A stretch of DNA of 30,896 bases, from contig CAZSHA010000021.1 of assembly GCA_964606575.1 (NCBI GenBank), forward strand, positions 1-30,896. Reading direction: 5' to 3'. Origin of the DNA: RGIG4576 sp964606575 (lineage in GTDB: Bacteria > Bacteroidota > Bacteroidia > Bacteroidales > Muribaculaceae). This document shows, piece after piece, positions 7,371 through 15,949 of the stretch. Position 1 is the first letter of the stretch, and each line of letters opens with the position of its first letter. A model generated the notes under the pieces. The model was given only the letters and a program-made list of their open reading frames with translations. It was not told where the DNA came from and did no database searches. The translations under genes and the position numbers were made by a program.

Positions 7371-9017
7371 ATGAAAAAGATATTAAGTTTGATTTTGGCT
7401 GGTATTCCTATGATGTTGTCAGCACAAGTATCATTAGATGCCTATTCAATGTCACAAACCGATCTTAGGGGAACAGCTAGATATGTGTCAATGGCTGGAG
7501 CTTTCGGTGCTTTAGGTGGTGATTTATCGGCTATCAATCAAAATCCGGGGGGAATAGGGGTCTATAGAAGTTCTGATGTCGGACTATCATTAAGTTTTGA
7601 TAATCAAGGAACAAAGACCACAGCGATGGGATTAACTAATTCTGTCAACCAATTCAAATTTAATTGTAACAGTTTCGGGTATGTTGGTGCGTTTAAACTT
7701 GATTCTGAAACAATGCCATTTATTAATTGGGGATTTTCGTATAACAGACCCGTTTCATTCAATCGCCGATATAACGGAACTATAAACAACTTGAGCAACT
7801 CTTTGTCTAACTATATAGCTACCGTAACTAATAATAGCGGATATACAGCAGAAGATTTAGCATTTGGAGATAATTATGATCCATATATCAATTCTTATGC
7901 TCCGTGGCTAAGTATCATGGCTTATAATTCCTATCTCATTAATCCAGTATATAAATCACCTACAAATCTTTCACAAGGTGAAGAAATGATAGGTCTATAT
8001 AATGGTAATACTTCTGGATTTGCTGAATTTGAAACCATTGAAAAAGGTGGAATTGACGAATTTAATATGAATTTCGGAGGAAACCTTGCCGATGTGCTTT
8101 ATTGGGGTGTTGCATTCGGAATAAGTAATATGGATTATGACAAGTACACCTATTATGGAGAAGGATTGTCAAATGCAAGTGTTTATACTGAAAATTCCAA
8201 TGAGATTGATGACAATGGCATAGCATCTTATGGATTGGAAAATTGGTTGAAAACTACAGGTAACGGATGGAATTTTAAACTCGGTATTATTTTTAAACCT
8301 ATAAACGAGTTCCGCATTGGCTTGGCATTTCATACTCCAACATATTGGCAATTGACCGATGAATCATTCGCTACTATGAATTATTATGTAGAAGATTCAT
8401 ACGGTTATGCTGTAGAAGGTTATGAAGATGCTAATGCGGGATATACATCTGAAGTATCATACGAAATACAGACTCCTTGGAAATTTAGCGCCAGTGCAGC
8501 GGCTGTATTAGGCTCAAATGCTATTTTGAGTTTTGACTATGAGCGTGTAGCATACGATGAAATGAAAATTAAATATGAAAATGCGTTTGGTGATTTTGAA
8601 GAAGACTACCAGATTCAGAAAAACATTAAGGACTATTATAAAGCATCGAATATCTATCGTATAGGTGCTGAATATAAAGTAACCCCTCATTTCAGCCTGC
8701 GTTTAGGATATTCTTACCAATCATCACCTGTAAATAAAAATGCTTATAATGGAAAGATGAACATTGTTACCGCAGGTACAATGCCATCATACACATTTGA
8801 CAAGTCTACTCAATATTATACAGGTGGTATAGGTTATCGTTTCGGAGGATTTTACACCGATTTGGCTTACATCCACAAGGCCAAAGAGAGTCAATATAGA
8901 GCTTTTTCTCCCGATGTACCAACATTAGGTGTAGCCGAAAATATAATAGACTCACCAACAGCCAAAGTCAAAGATAACAACAATCAGATAGTGCTAACAC
9001 TTGGGTACCGATTCTGA
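7371..9017 (+). CDS. FadL/OmpP1/TodX-family outer-membrane protein
   Basis: This 548-residue protein has a signal peptide (cleavage likely after MLSA, residue 18). It then shows the N-terminal FadL-family hatch-like segment of Bacteroidota: RGTARYVSMAGAFGALGG, then SAINQNPGGIGVYRSSD. The rest alternates short amphipathic strands rich in Tyr, Phe, Asn and Gly (for example FRIGLAFHTPTYWQL and FSLRLGYSYQSSP). It ends in IVLTLGYRF, whose terminal Phe is the outer-membrane insertion signal for a beta-barrel. FadL relatives carry hydrophobic molecules across the outer membrane. Bacteroidales members are often annotated as hemin receptors, but the substrate here is unknown. It appears to form a two-gene unit with the Trp/His-rich protein and ends at a strong terminator. 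Confidence 0.88.
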   Translation: MKKILSLILAGIPMMLSAQVSLDAYSMSQTDLRGTARYVSMAGAFGALGGDLSAINQNPGGIGVYRSSDVGLSLSFDNQGTKTTAMGLTNSVNQFKFNCNSFGYVGAFKLDSETMPFINWGFSYNRPVSFNRRYNGTINNLSNSLSNYIATVTNNSGYTAEDLAFGDNYDPYINSYAPWLSIMAYNSYLINPVYKSPTNLSQGEEMIGLYNGNTSGFAEFETIEKGGIDEFNMNFGGNLADVLYWGVAFGISNMDYDKYTYYGEGLSNASVYTENSNEIDDNGIASYGLENWLKTTGNGWNFKLGIIFKPINEFRIGLAFHTPTYWQLTDESFATMNYYVEDSYGYAVEGYEDANAGYTSEVSYEIQTPWKFSASAAAVLGSNAILSFDYERVAYDEMKIKYENAFGDFEEDYQIQKNIKDYYKASNIYRIGAEYKVTPHFSLRLGYSYQSSPVNKNAYNGKMNIVTAGTMPSYTFDKSTQYYTGGIGYRFGGFYTDLAYIHKAKESQYRAFSPDVPTLGVAENIIDSPTAKVKDNNNQIVLTLGYRF

Positions 9018-9042
9018 TGCAATAGATTTACGAATTTTATCT

Positions 9043-9067
9043 GGCGGGACGAGTTCCCGCCTTTTTA
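9043..9067 (+). terminator. Rho-independent terminator after the FadL-type gene
   Basis: GGCGGGA (9043-9049) and TCCCGCC (9055-9061) form a perfect GC-rich 7-bp stem around CGAGT, followed by TTTTTATTTT. It is unusually GC-rich for this AT-rich region. Confidence 0.92.
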
Positions 9068-9123
9068 TTTTATATGGCTATATATTATTTCAATAATAAT
9101 ATGCATGAATGATTCAATTTTAT

Positions 9124-9131
9124 TAAATTTG
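9124..9131 (+). promoter_or_regulatory. -7 box for the Pif1-like helicase gene
   Basis: TAAATTTG matches TAnnTTTG exactly and lies 24 nt before the ATG at 9156. I found no TTTG at the -33 position. Confidence 0.5.
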
Positions 9132-9155
9132 TTGTTACATAATATTGATATTTAG

Positions 9156-11204
9156 ATGCACGAAGGTGAGATTAAAACGATAGATCTTGAAAATAGGGAG
9201 TTTAGGAACGCATGGGATTTGATAACAAACACAAATCGCTCACTATTTCTTACAGGTAAAGCGGGAACAGGTAAAAGCACATTTCTGAGATTTGTGTGTA
9301 GCCACACGCAGAAAAAATATGTAGTACTAGCACCCACAGGAATCGCAGCTGTAAATGTTGGCGGTATGACCTTACATTCGTTCTTTAAGATACCATTAAA
9401 GCCATTGCTTCCAGATGATGCCGATTTCACTCCAAGAAAAATAAGAAGCACGCTGAAATATCCAAAGGATAAGGTGAAAATCATCAAAGAACTAGAACTA
9501 ATAATAATTGATGAAATTTCTATGGTTCGTGCTGATATTATGGACTTTATAGATAAAGTATTAAGAATCTATTCTGGTAATATGCGTGAACCGTTCGGCG
9601 GTAAGCAGTTACTTTTAGTAGGGGATGTGTTTCAGCTTGAGCCGGTCGTTACCGCAGACATGAAACCGTTGCTAAAACGTGCCTACAATCAATTTTTCTT
9701 TTTCAATGCCAATGCATTTAAAACAGTAGATATAGTTTCTATCGAGTTGCGTAAAATATATCGTCAAACCGATGATAAATTTATCTCATTGCTAGATAGA
9801 ATAAGAATAAATAAAACAACCAAAGATGATCTAAAGGTTATAAACTCTAGGTATAATCCTGATTTTAAGGGTACAGATGATGACTTCGTAATTACACTTG
9901 CTACACGTAGAGATACTGTAGATGTAATTAATGAGCAACATTTAGCAGAATTACCTACCGAAGAATATATCTATGAGGGTGAAATTGACGGTATATTTCC
10001 TCTACAGAATCTTCCGACATCAAACAACCTTACATTAAAGCAAGGAGCGCAAGTAATATTCATAAAAAACGATAAAGATGGACGTTGGATAAATGGAACA
10101 ATCGGTAGGGTAGAACGGTGCGGAATTGATGATATTACAATTCAATTAGAAAACGGAGAATCCTACGATGTCGAATTAGCACAGTGGGAAAACATTCAAT
10201 ACACTTACGATGAGAAGAAAAAGCGAATCAAAGAAGAAGTCATAGGCACGTTCAAGCAATTTCCCGTAAAACTTGCATGGGCATTAACCGTACATAAGAG
10301 TCAGGGGCTGACGTTCAATCGAATCATTATGGATTTTTCTGGCGGAGCATTCTCAAGCGGTCAGACTTATGTGGCTCTTTCACGCTGTACTTCGCTAGAA
10401 GGAATACAATTACAACAATGGATTAGCGAAAAGGATATAATAGTAAATCCAGCGGTAGTAGAATTTAGCAAGAATTTTAATAATCAATCGATGATAGCTT
10501 CAACATTGGCGTTATCTAAGGCTGAAGCAAACTACAAAGATGCAATTATTGCTTTTGATAATAAGGACTATCGCAAAGCTATCGCTAGTTTTGCCGAAGG
10601 AATAGCAGGCAATAACATTCTGGATAATGAGCTGATAAGACGATATATAAGCAGAAAATTAAGTACACGTGATGAATTGCAAGAGGTTGTTAACACATTG
10701 AAAAACAAGTTAGAGATACAGACTAGAGTTCTGCATAATTTAGCTAATGAATATGTTCAGATGGGTAGGCAATCGTTAGAATTCGGTTGTGCCGAAGAGT
10801 CTGAAATTAAGCATGGCAGTAAATTCAATTCCTTAAACTCAATAGCAGTAAAATCGGCAATAGCTAATTACAATAAGGCATTAGAATTATGGGATGAATG
10901 TGTTGAAGCAATATTAGGAAAAGCAAAAATATATTTTGACTATGATGAAAAGGATGTTGCAGAAGAACTATTCTTTAAAGCCTTAGAACTTGATAAGACT
11001 AATTTTGAAGCTAATTTCTATATTGGATGTATTTGTTTCGGAAAAGACCTGATAGAACCGGCTTTAAAATCATTAAAACGTGCATTAAAAGCAGACAAAT
11101 ACAATATCATGTGTCATAAAAAACTAATTGAAGTCTATGAAGAACTAGGATTTGATGATTTAGTCATAAAGCACAAAGAAATCCTTCGAAAACTTCAAAA
11201 ATAA
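9156..11204 (+). CDS. Pif1-like superfamily 1 helicase with C-terminal TPR domain
   Basis: This 682-residue protein is a 5'-3' DNA helicase of the Pif1/RecD2 group joined to a protein-interaction tail. The Walker A motif is GKAGTGKST (34-42). LAPTGIAAVNVGGMTLHSFF (58-77) is the Pif1-type motif Ia region. DEISMV (119-124) is Walker B, and GDVFQLEPV (156-164) is motif III. ALTVHKSQGLTF (near 378) and GQTYVALSRCTSLEG are motifs V and VI. From about residue 450, TPR-like helical repeats follow, such as AIANYNKALELWDECVEAI and AEELFFKALELD. The helicase probably unwinds G-quadruplex, forked or R-loop structures, as studied Bacteroides Pif1 proteins do. The TPR partner is unknown. The gene is monocistronic. 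Confidence 0.9.
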   Translation: MHEGEIKTIDLENREFRNAWDLITNTNRSLFLTGKAGTGKSTFLRFVCSHTQKKYVVLAPTGIAAVNVGGMTLHSFFKIPLKPLLPDDADFTPRKIRSTLKYPKDKVKIIKELELIIIDEISMVRADIMDFIDKVLRIYSGNMREPFGGKQLLLVGDVFQLEPVVTADMKPLLKRAYNQFFFFNANAFKTVDIVSIELRKIYRQTDDKFISLLDRIRINKTTKDDLKVINSRYNPDFKGTDDDFVITLATRRDTVDVINEQHLAELPTEEYIYEGEIDGIFPLQNLPTSNNLTLKQGAQVIFIKNDKDGRWINGTIGRVERCGIDDITIQLENGESYDVELAQWENIQYTYDEKKKRIKEEVIGTFKQFPVKLAWALTVHKSQGLTFNRIIMDFSGGAFSSGQTYVALSRCTSLEGIQLQQWISEKDIIVNPAVVEFSKNFNNQSMIASTLALSKAEANYKDAIIAFDNKDYRKAIASFAEGIAGNNILDNELIRRYISRKLSTRDELQEVVNTLKNKLEIQTRVLHNLANEYVQMGRQSLEFGCAEESEIKHGSKFNSLNSIAVKSAIANYNKALELWDECVEAILGKAKIYFDYDEKDVAEELFFKALELDKTNFEANFYIGCICFGKDLIEPALKSLKRALKADKYNIMCHKKLIEVYEELGFDDLVIKHKEILRKLQK

Positions 11205-11224
11205 ATCCCCAAAATATTATTGTA

Positions 11225-11341
11225 CTATTTACAAAGCATTATTAGCATAAAAATTATACCTACAATTGCTAGAACAATTTGAATATAAATATATTGTTTT
11301 AGCCAGTAAATTATTTTCTCTTTAAAATCCAAATCGTCCAT
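11225..11341 (-). CDS. Candidate small single-pass membrane protein (38 aa)
   Basis: On the minus strand, an ATG at 11341 opens a frame that closes with TAG at 11225. The peptide begins MDDLDFKEKIIYWLKQYIYI, a charged start. It continues QIVLAIVGIIFMLIMLCK, a hydrophobic stretch long enough for one transmembrane helix with a short Cys-Lys end. It lies in the 266-nt gap between the helicase and methyltransferase genes, facing the helicase gene. No Shine-Dalgarno sequence or clear TAnnTTTG box is visible before it. TAGGGT and ACCCTA half-sites form a possible hairpin about 10 nt upstream. It could be chance in AT-rich DNA, but an acidic head followed by a clean TM helix is typical of real small membrane proteins. 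Confidence 0.35.
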   Translation of the reverse strand: MDDLDFKEKIIYWLKQYIYIQIVLAIVGIIFMLIMLCK

Positions 11342-11434
11342 TATCAAATAATTTAGGGTGATATAATCCAAAAACCCTATTTAACATAATGCCAGTTATA
11401 GAGCAAAAGGGCTAGATGAATGAAATATAATGAT

Positions 11435-11442
11435 TATATTTG
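11435..11442 (+). promoter_or_regulatory. -7 box for the THUMP-like methyltransferase gene
   Basis: TATATTTG is an exact TAnnTTTG match, 28 nt before the ATG at 11471. No TTTG is seen about 20 nt upstream. Confidence 0.5.
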
Positions 11443-11470
11443 TGAGAATATTAGATTGTAACTTACAAAT

Positions 11471-12691
11471 ATGAATCAGGAGGAACTCGCCAATCTGTTA
11501 AACAAAAAGGATATTAAGAATTTTATAAATGCACATATATCTGATGACGTAAACAATTTGCGTTTAAAATATGCGAATTGTTCATCAGCCATAAAGTTTG
11601 CTATTTTGCAAATCGAATGTAAAAATCGTATCAAAAAGAAATTACCTGAAATCTACAACAGCAGTTCATTCATTTATCCCAATGTAATATCAACAGAACA
11701 ATGCACAGCCCAAGAAATAGCCGAATTTCACGCATCTCTTTTCAATAAAAATGATAAAGTTCTAGATTTGACAGCTGGACTTTGTATTGATACATATTTC
11801 ATTTCAAAAAAAGTAAGGCATGTTACAGCTATTGAACTTAATTATGAAATTGCAAGTATCTCCACGTTCAATATGAACAACTTAACAGACAATGTGACCG
11901 TGATACATCAGGATTGCAGTGAATACATAAAAAATACACCAGAACATTTCGATGTAATTTTTATTGACCCGGCAAGACGTGGTGAAAACAACAAACGTCT
12001 ATACGGAATGTGTGATTGCCAACCCAATATAGTTGAAATGTTGCCAAGTTTAACTCATATAGCTGATATATTATATATTAAGGCTTCGCCAATGATTGAC
12101 ATATCACAATCCATTAGGGAATTAAATCATTATGTGACAGATGTTTGGGTACTTGGTATCAACAATGAGTGTAAAGAGTTGCTGTTTAAAGTCAACTTGT
12201 CGCAACGCAAAACTGATACGCCTAAAATACATACAATAAATTTTGAAACTAGTACTGGATATACACAAAAATTATCGTCAGTTAACGCTATAGACAACGA
12301 CACCAATAATTTATTTGCACCAATAAACATAGGCTCTTACCTATATGAGCCTAATAAATGTATCATGAAAGCTGCGATATTTGATAGTTTACAAGCCACA
12401 TTCAATATACGTTGCATCCAACATAACTCTCATTTATTCGTAGGAACTAATCTAATTTCAGATTTCCCAGGTAGAAGATTTGCTATTTCTGACATCATAC
12501 CATTTAAGAGTAAAAATCTGAAAAATTTCAAGAATATTTATCCACGGATAAATGTAAGCGTTAGGAATTTCAAAATGTCGGCAGATGAACTCAAAAAGAA
12601 ATTAAAAGTGAATGATGGCGGCGATAAATATTTATTTGGAACTACCGACAAAGACAACAATATGATACTGATAATATGCGACAAGATATAA
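11471..12691 (+). CDS. SAM-dependent (probably RNA) methyltransferase with C-terminal THUMP-like domain
   Basis: This 406-residue protein matches the Bacteroidota family typified by P. gingivalis PG_1098. An N-terminal helical part (1-80) is followed by a Rossmann methyltransferase core. Motif I is VLDLTAGLCIDTYFISK (97-113), the acidic strand-2 residue is in AIELN (120-124), and FIDPARRGENN (164-174) contains the DPARRG motif in the catalytic position. The C-terminal part (about 260-406) corresponds to the ferredoxin-like and THUMP-like domains, suggesting a structured RNA substrate. The exact RNA and base are not known. The gene stands alone and converges with smpB. Confidence 0.85.
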   Translation: MNQEELANLLNKKDIKNFINAHISDDVNNLRLKYANCSSAIKFAILQIECKNRIKKKLPEIYNSSSFIYPNVISTEQCTAQEIAEFHASLFNKNDKVLDLTAGLCIDTYFISKKVRHVTAIELNYEIASISTFNMNNLTDNVTVIHQDCSEYIKNTPEHFDVIFIDPARRGENNKRLYGMCDCQPNIVEMLPSLTHIADILYIKASPMIDISQSIRELNHYVTDVWVLGINNECKELLFKVNLSQRKTDTPKIHTINFETSTGYTQKLSSVNAIDNDTNNLFAPINIGSYLYEPNKCIMKAAIFDSLQATFNIRCIQHNSHLFVGTNLISDFPGRRFAISDIIPFKSKNLKNFKNIYPRINVSVRNFKMSADELKKKLKVNDGGDKYLFGTTDKDNNMILIICDKI

Positions 12692-12694
12692 AAT

Positions 12695-12724
12695 AAGCGA
12701 TAGTTGACCAATCCCCTATCGTTT
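12695..12724. terminator. Weak bidirectional terminator overlapping the end of smpB
   Basis: AAGCGATAG (12695-12703) pairs with CTATCGTTT (12716-12724) around a 12-nt loop, with one G-U pair. The right arm includes the smpB stop codon. The T-runs are short on both strands. Confidence 0.5.
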
Positions 12725-13168
12725 CATCATCCTATCCATCATACGCTTGTCCTCTCGCTCTTTTATTGATTGCCGCTTGTCATATACCTTCTTACCTTTC
12801 GCAATAGCGACAACAAGCTTTGCATATCCTCTCTCATTTATAAATAAACGCAACGGAACTATAGAGAAACCGCTTATATCGTTATATTTTTCAAGTTTCT
12901 CTATCTCTTTCTTGTTCAGCAACAACTTACGGTCACGCCTAGCAACATGGTTATTATAGCTTCCATAGAAATATTCAGCTATATGCATATTTTTCACCCA
13001 CACCTCATGGTTGTTTATAAAGCAAAAGGTATCGGTCAACCCAGCCTTTCCTTGACGTATAGATTTTATCTCTGTGCCAGTCAACACAAGACCTGCTGTA
13101 AATGATTCTATTATCTCAAAATCAAATGTAGCTCTCCTGTTTTTTATATTTATCTGATTATTTGACAT
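12716..13168 (-). CDS. smpB: SsrA-binding protein SmpB
   Basis: SmpB binds tmRNA and guides it into the A site of stalled ribosomes for trans-translation. At 150 residues it has normal length. Diagnostic segments are NRRATFDFEIIESFTAGLVL near the start, LTGTEIKSIRQGKAGLTDTF (residues 30-49), and HVARRDRKLLLNKKEI in the middle. The basic C-terminal tail (AIAKGKKVYDKRQSIKERE, then DKRMM) enters the mRNA channel. It lies 12 nt after a YIP1-family gene on the same strand and is probably co-transcribed with it. The tmRNA gene is not in this window. Confidence 0.96.
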   Translation of the reverse strand: MSNNQINIKNRRATFDFEIIESFTAGLVLTGTEIKSIRQGKAGLTDTFCFINNHEVWVKNMHIAEYFYGSYNNHVARRDRKLLLNKKEIEKLEKYNDISGFSIVPLRLFINERGYAKLVVAIAKGKKVYDKRQSIKEREDKRMMDRMMKR

Positions 13169-13180
13169 AGCCTTATTTTA

Positions 13181-13738
13181 TTATGCCGAAAAACTCGGTA
13201 TCAATAAGTTTAAAACAAATTTAATGCCAGCTGGCAACAATAGTATCAGCAAAGACATTACAGTTATAAATTTATATTCTTGCTCCTTTGGCAATTCTAA
13301 GTAAGAAACACCTCTATATATTACATAAACTATATATATAGGAAAAATCTCAAAGAAAGGGAACCCTGGCAACAAGATTCTAAGAATATTAAAAAACACT
13401 AATATCGTCAAATTGAAAACGATAAAATTATTTGTTTTGTTTAATACATCTTTCGTTTTTGACGTATGTCTAAAAAATCCTGTCAACAAATATGACACAG
13501 CAAAAAAAGTCACAAAATACTTTATAAAATCCAACATGGCATTAATCACCACCTCATTTAATTGTGCCACAACATATCCAAAAATAAAAGGCACGAACGA
13601 TGATATAGCTAAAAATGCCAAACTTGGATAAAACAACTTATTAAGCAACAAGCCATTAGGTATGTTATATTTGTTTATATCCTTCCAGCCTTCATTTGGG
13701 GATATTATCAATAATGTAATATATTTAATAATATTCAT
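13181..13738 (-). CDS. YIP1-family membrane protein
   Basis: The frame is open back to 13900, but I place the start at the ATG at 13738. It has a good ribosome-binding site (AGAGGA just upstream). The upstream extension also contains this gene's own -7 box (13761-13768) and the divergent cdsA promoter, so it is unlikely to be coding. The resulting 185-residue protein starts MNIIKYITLLIISPNEGWKD, the signature opening of Bacteroidota YIP1-domain proteins. It has about five transmembrane helices, including a Leu-rich last one before the SFSA end. The function is unknown. smpB follows 12 nt downstream. Confidence 0.75.
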   Translation of the reverse strand: MNIIKYITLLIISPNEGWKDINKYNIPNGLLLNKLFYPSLAFLAISSFVPFIFGYVVAQLNEVVINAMLDFIKYFVTFFAVSYLLTGFFRHTSKTKDVLNKTNNFIVFNLTILVFFNILRILLPGFPFFEIFPIYIVYVIYRGVSYLELPKEQEYKFITVMSLLILLLPAGIKFVLNLLIPSFSA

Positions 13739-13760
13739 TTCCTCTTTGATAATTTGAGTA

Positions 13761-13768
13761 CAAAAATA
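13761..13768 (-). promoter_or_regulatory. -7 box of the YIP1-smpB unit
   Basis: The minus strand reads TATTTTTG, an exact TAnnTTTG match ending 22 nt before the ATG at 13738. No good -33 TTTG is visible. Confidence 0.5.
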
Positions 13769-13856
13769 GTCAAAATTATGATAACATTGAAGAATACTGG
13801 TTAAGTAAATCAAATTCAACATTATTGGCAGATATTCCAACAATAAGAAACTGATA

Positions 13857-13887
13857 TTGTAAAGTCTTAAAAAAATGCTTATTTTTG
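13857..13887 (+). promoter_or_regulatory. Promoter of the cdsA gene cluster (TTG-N20-TATTTTTG)
   Basis: TTG (13857-13859), 20 nt, then TATTTTTG (13880-13887) fits the Bacteroidota consensus. The GTG start of cdsA is 25 nt downstream. Confidence 0.7.
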
Positions 13888-13912
13888 TAACATAAAACAA
13901 TAATTAGCTAAC

Positions 13913-14749
13913 GTGAAGAAACTATTAACACGCTCAATAACAGGAAGCATATATGTAGCTTTAATTGTAATTTCGTTGATAATCAGCTCACATTATGTAT
14001 TCTTGGCGGTATTTTCTATATTCACCATTTTGGGTATATGGGAATTTCAAAGCCTAACATCAAAAGGTATAAATAATGTCAACAACAAGCTATTAGACAT
14101 AATTGGCGGTATCGTAATGTTTATGTCTATATATTGGAAAGCTACGCATCCCGAAACCGGAATAGAATTAGCTGTGCCATACCTTCTATATTTTACAATA
14201 AGAAGTATCGCTCAATTATACATGAAAGGAAGCAACGTACTGGACAATTGGGCTTATTCTCTAATGGGACAAATCTATGTAGCACTGCCATTGTCTTTAT
14301 TAAGCATAATATACGTTCAGTTCAATCCTCACACGCTTCTTGCACTATTTATTTTTATTTGGCTAAATGATACAGGTGCTTTCTGCGTAGGATCATTGAT
14401 TGGGAAAAGACGATTATTCGAAAGAATTTCTCCAAAGAAATCGTGGGAAGGTTTTTGGGGCGGAATGTCGTTGTGTGTAATAGCGTCAATTTGCTTCTAC
14501 TATTTCTGTAATGATTTTTTCAACAACCTAAGCATTATCTCATGGATAGGGTTTAGTATTGCAGTATCAGTATTCTCCACATGGGGCGATTTATGCGAAT
14601 CTTTGATAAAGCGGTCACTTGGAGTTAAAGACTCTGGCAAAATATTACCAGGACACGGTGGAATACTAGACCGAATTGATAGTTTATTACTAGTTTCCCC
14701 CACCGTATTACTATATTTTAGCATACTTAAAATTATCGGAGCAATCTAA
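13913..14749 (+). CDS. cdsA: Phosphatidate cytidylyltransferase
   Basis: CdsA joins CTP and phosphatidic acid into CDP-diacylglycerol, the branch point of membrane phospholipid synthesis. This 278-residue protein has about eight membrane segments. It carries the family signature near its C-terminus: SLIKRSLGVKDSGKILPGHG followed by GILDRIDS, with the acidic residues that bind metal. The start is GTG at 13913, because an in-frame TAA lies at 13901-13903 and no ATG comes between. Spacing to a good promoter agrees. It heads an apparent four-gene run with gaps of 25, 8 and 24 nt. Confidence 0.95.
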   Translation: MKKLLTRSITGSIYVALIVISLIISSHYVFLAVFSIFTILGIWEFQSLTSKGINNVNNKLLDIIGGIVMFMSIYWKATHPETGIELAVPYLLYFTIRSIAQLYMKGSNVLDNWAYSLMGQIYVALPLSLLSIIYVQFNPHTLLALFIFIWLNDTGAFCVGSLIGKRRLFERISPKKSWEGFWGGMSLCVIASICFYYFCNDFFNNLSIISWIGFSIAVSVFSTWGDLCESLIKRSLGVKDSGKILPGHGGILDRIDSLLLVSPTVLLYFSILKIIGAI

Positions 14750-14774
14750 TTTCTAACATAATATTTTTATATAT

Positions 14775-15941
14775 ATGAGCAACCAACGTTATGACCTTCG
14801 TGGTGTTTCTGCCTCAAAAGAGGATGTACATAATGCAATTAAAAATGTTGACAAAGGTCTATATCCTAAAGCATTTTGTAAAATCATACCTGATGTGCTT
14901 GGTGGCAACCCTGAATACTGCAATATAATGCATGCCGATGGAGCTGGCACCAAATCATCCCTAGCATATATGTATTGGAAAGAAACGGGCGATCTGAGCG
15001 TGTGGAAAGGTATTGCACAGGATGCCTTAATCATGAATATCGATGACCTGCTATGTGTAGGAGCAACCGACAATATATTACTGTCATCAACTATAGGCCG
15101 TAATAAATTATTAATTCCTGGTGATGTTATTTCAGCCATTATAAACGGAACCGAAGAACTCCTATGCGAGCTAAGAGAACTTGGAGTAAATATTATATCA
15201 ACAGGAGGAGAAACAGCCGATGTAGGAGATCTTGTTCGCACTATTATTGTTGATAGCACTGTTACTTGCCGCATGAAACGAAGCGATGTAATAAACAATG
15301 ACAACATTAAAGGAGGTGACGTAATCGTAGGACTATCTTCGTTCGGTAAGGCTTCTTATGAAAAAGAATATAATGGAGGCATGGGAAGCAATGGACTTAC
15401 ATCTGCTCGCCATGATGTTTTTGCTAAATATTTGGCAGAAAAATATCCTGAAAGCTATGATAAAAACGTACCTTATGAACTGATATATTCTGGTAACACA
15501 AAATTAACTGATAAGGTAGATGGCGTAGATGTTAATGCTGGAAAGTTAGTCCTTTCTCCAACTCGCACTTACGCACCAGTCATAAAGAAAATACTTGATG
15601 TTATGCGTGATAAGATTCATGGCATGGTGCATTGTTCAGGAGGTGCTCAAACAAAAATATTGCATTTCATAGAAAACAAACATGTAATAAAAGACAACCT
15701 GTTCCCTACTCCACCTCTATTCAAGCTTATTCAAGAACAATCTGGTACAGATTGGAAAGAGATGTATAAAGTGTTTAACATGGGACACCGCATGGAAATT
15801 TACGTATCGCCAGAAGACGCCAACTCAATAATTGAAATTGCCAATTCTTTCAATATCGATGCTAGAATTGTCGGTAGAGTAGAAGATGCCGATTCCAACA
15901 AGTTGACTATTCTTTCAGAATACGGTAAATTTGAGTATTAA
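14775..15941 (+). CDS. purM: AIR synthase-family protein, probable phosphoribosylformylglycinamidine cyclo-ligase
   Basis: This 388-residue protein belongs to the PurM/PurL ATP-binding superfamily and matches the divergent PurM of Bacteroidales. That enzyme closes FGAM to aminoimidazole ribotide in purine synthesis. HADGAGTKSSLAYMYWKETG (residues 54-73) corresponds to the DGVGTK segment of PurM, and QDALIMNIDDLLCVGA is the MNVNDL-like segment. NIISTGGETADVGDLVRT is the GGETAEMP-like metal/ATP segment, with DVGD in place of the usual Met-Pro. It is longer than the roughly 345-residue proteobacterial PurM. GHRMEIYV near the end corresponds to the conserved C-terminal GxGM-like segment. It lies between cdsA and a lytic transglycosylase gene, and I saw no other pur gene. 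Confidence 0.82.
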   Translation: MSNQRYDLRGVSASKEDVHNAIKNVDKGLYPKAFCKIIPDVLGGNPEYCNIMHADGAGTKSSLAYMYWKETGDLSVWKGIAQDALIMNIDDLLCVGATDNILLSSTIGRNKLLIPGDVISAIINGTEELLCELRELGVNIISTGGETADVGDLVRTIIVDSTVTCRMKRSDVINNDNIKGGDVIVGLSSFGKASYEKEYNGGMGSNGLTSARHDVFAKYLAEKYPESYDKNVPYELIYSGNTKLTDKVDGVDVNAGKLVLSPTRTYAPVIKKILDVMRDKIHGMVHCSGGAQTKILHFIENKHVIKDNLFPTPPLFKLIQEQSGTDWKEMYKVFNMGHRMEIYVSPEDANSIIEIANSFNIDARIVGRVEDADSNKLTILSEYGKFEY

Positions 15942-15949
15942 CTCCCTAT

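Noticed and set aside
13739..13900. N-terminal extension of the YIP1-family protein by 54 residues
   Set aside because: It would contain the gene's own -7 box and the divergent cdsA promoter, while the ATG at 13738 has a good ribosome-binding site and gives the family's usual N-terminus.
14789..15307. 172-codon open frame antisense to the purM-like gene
   Set aside because: The product is Ser/Pro/Thr-rich without recognisable motifs, and the sense strand encodes conserved AIR synthase segments.
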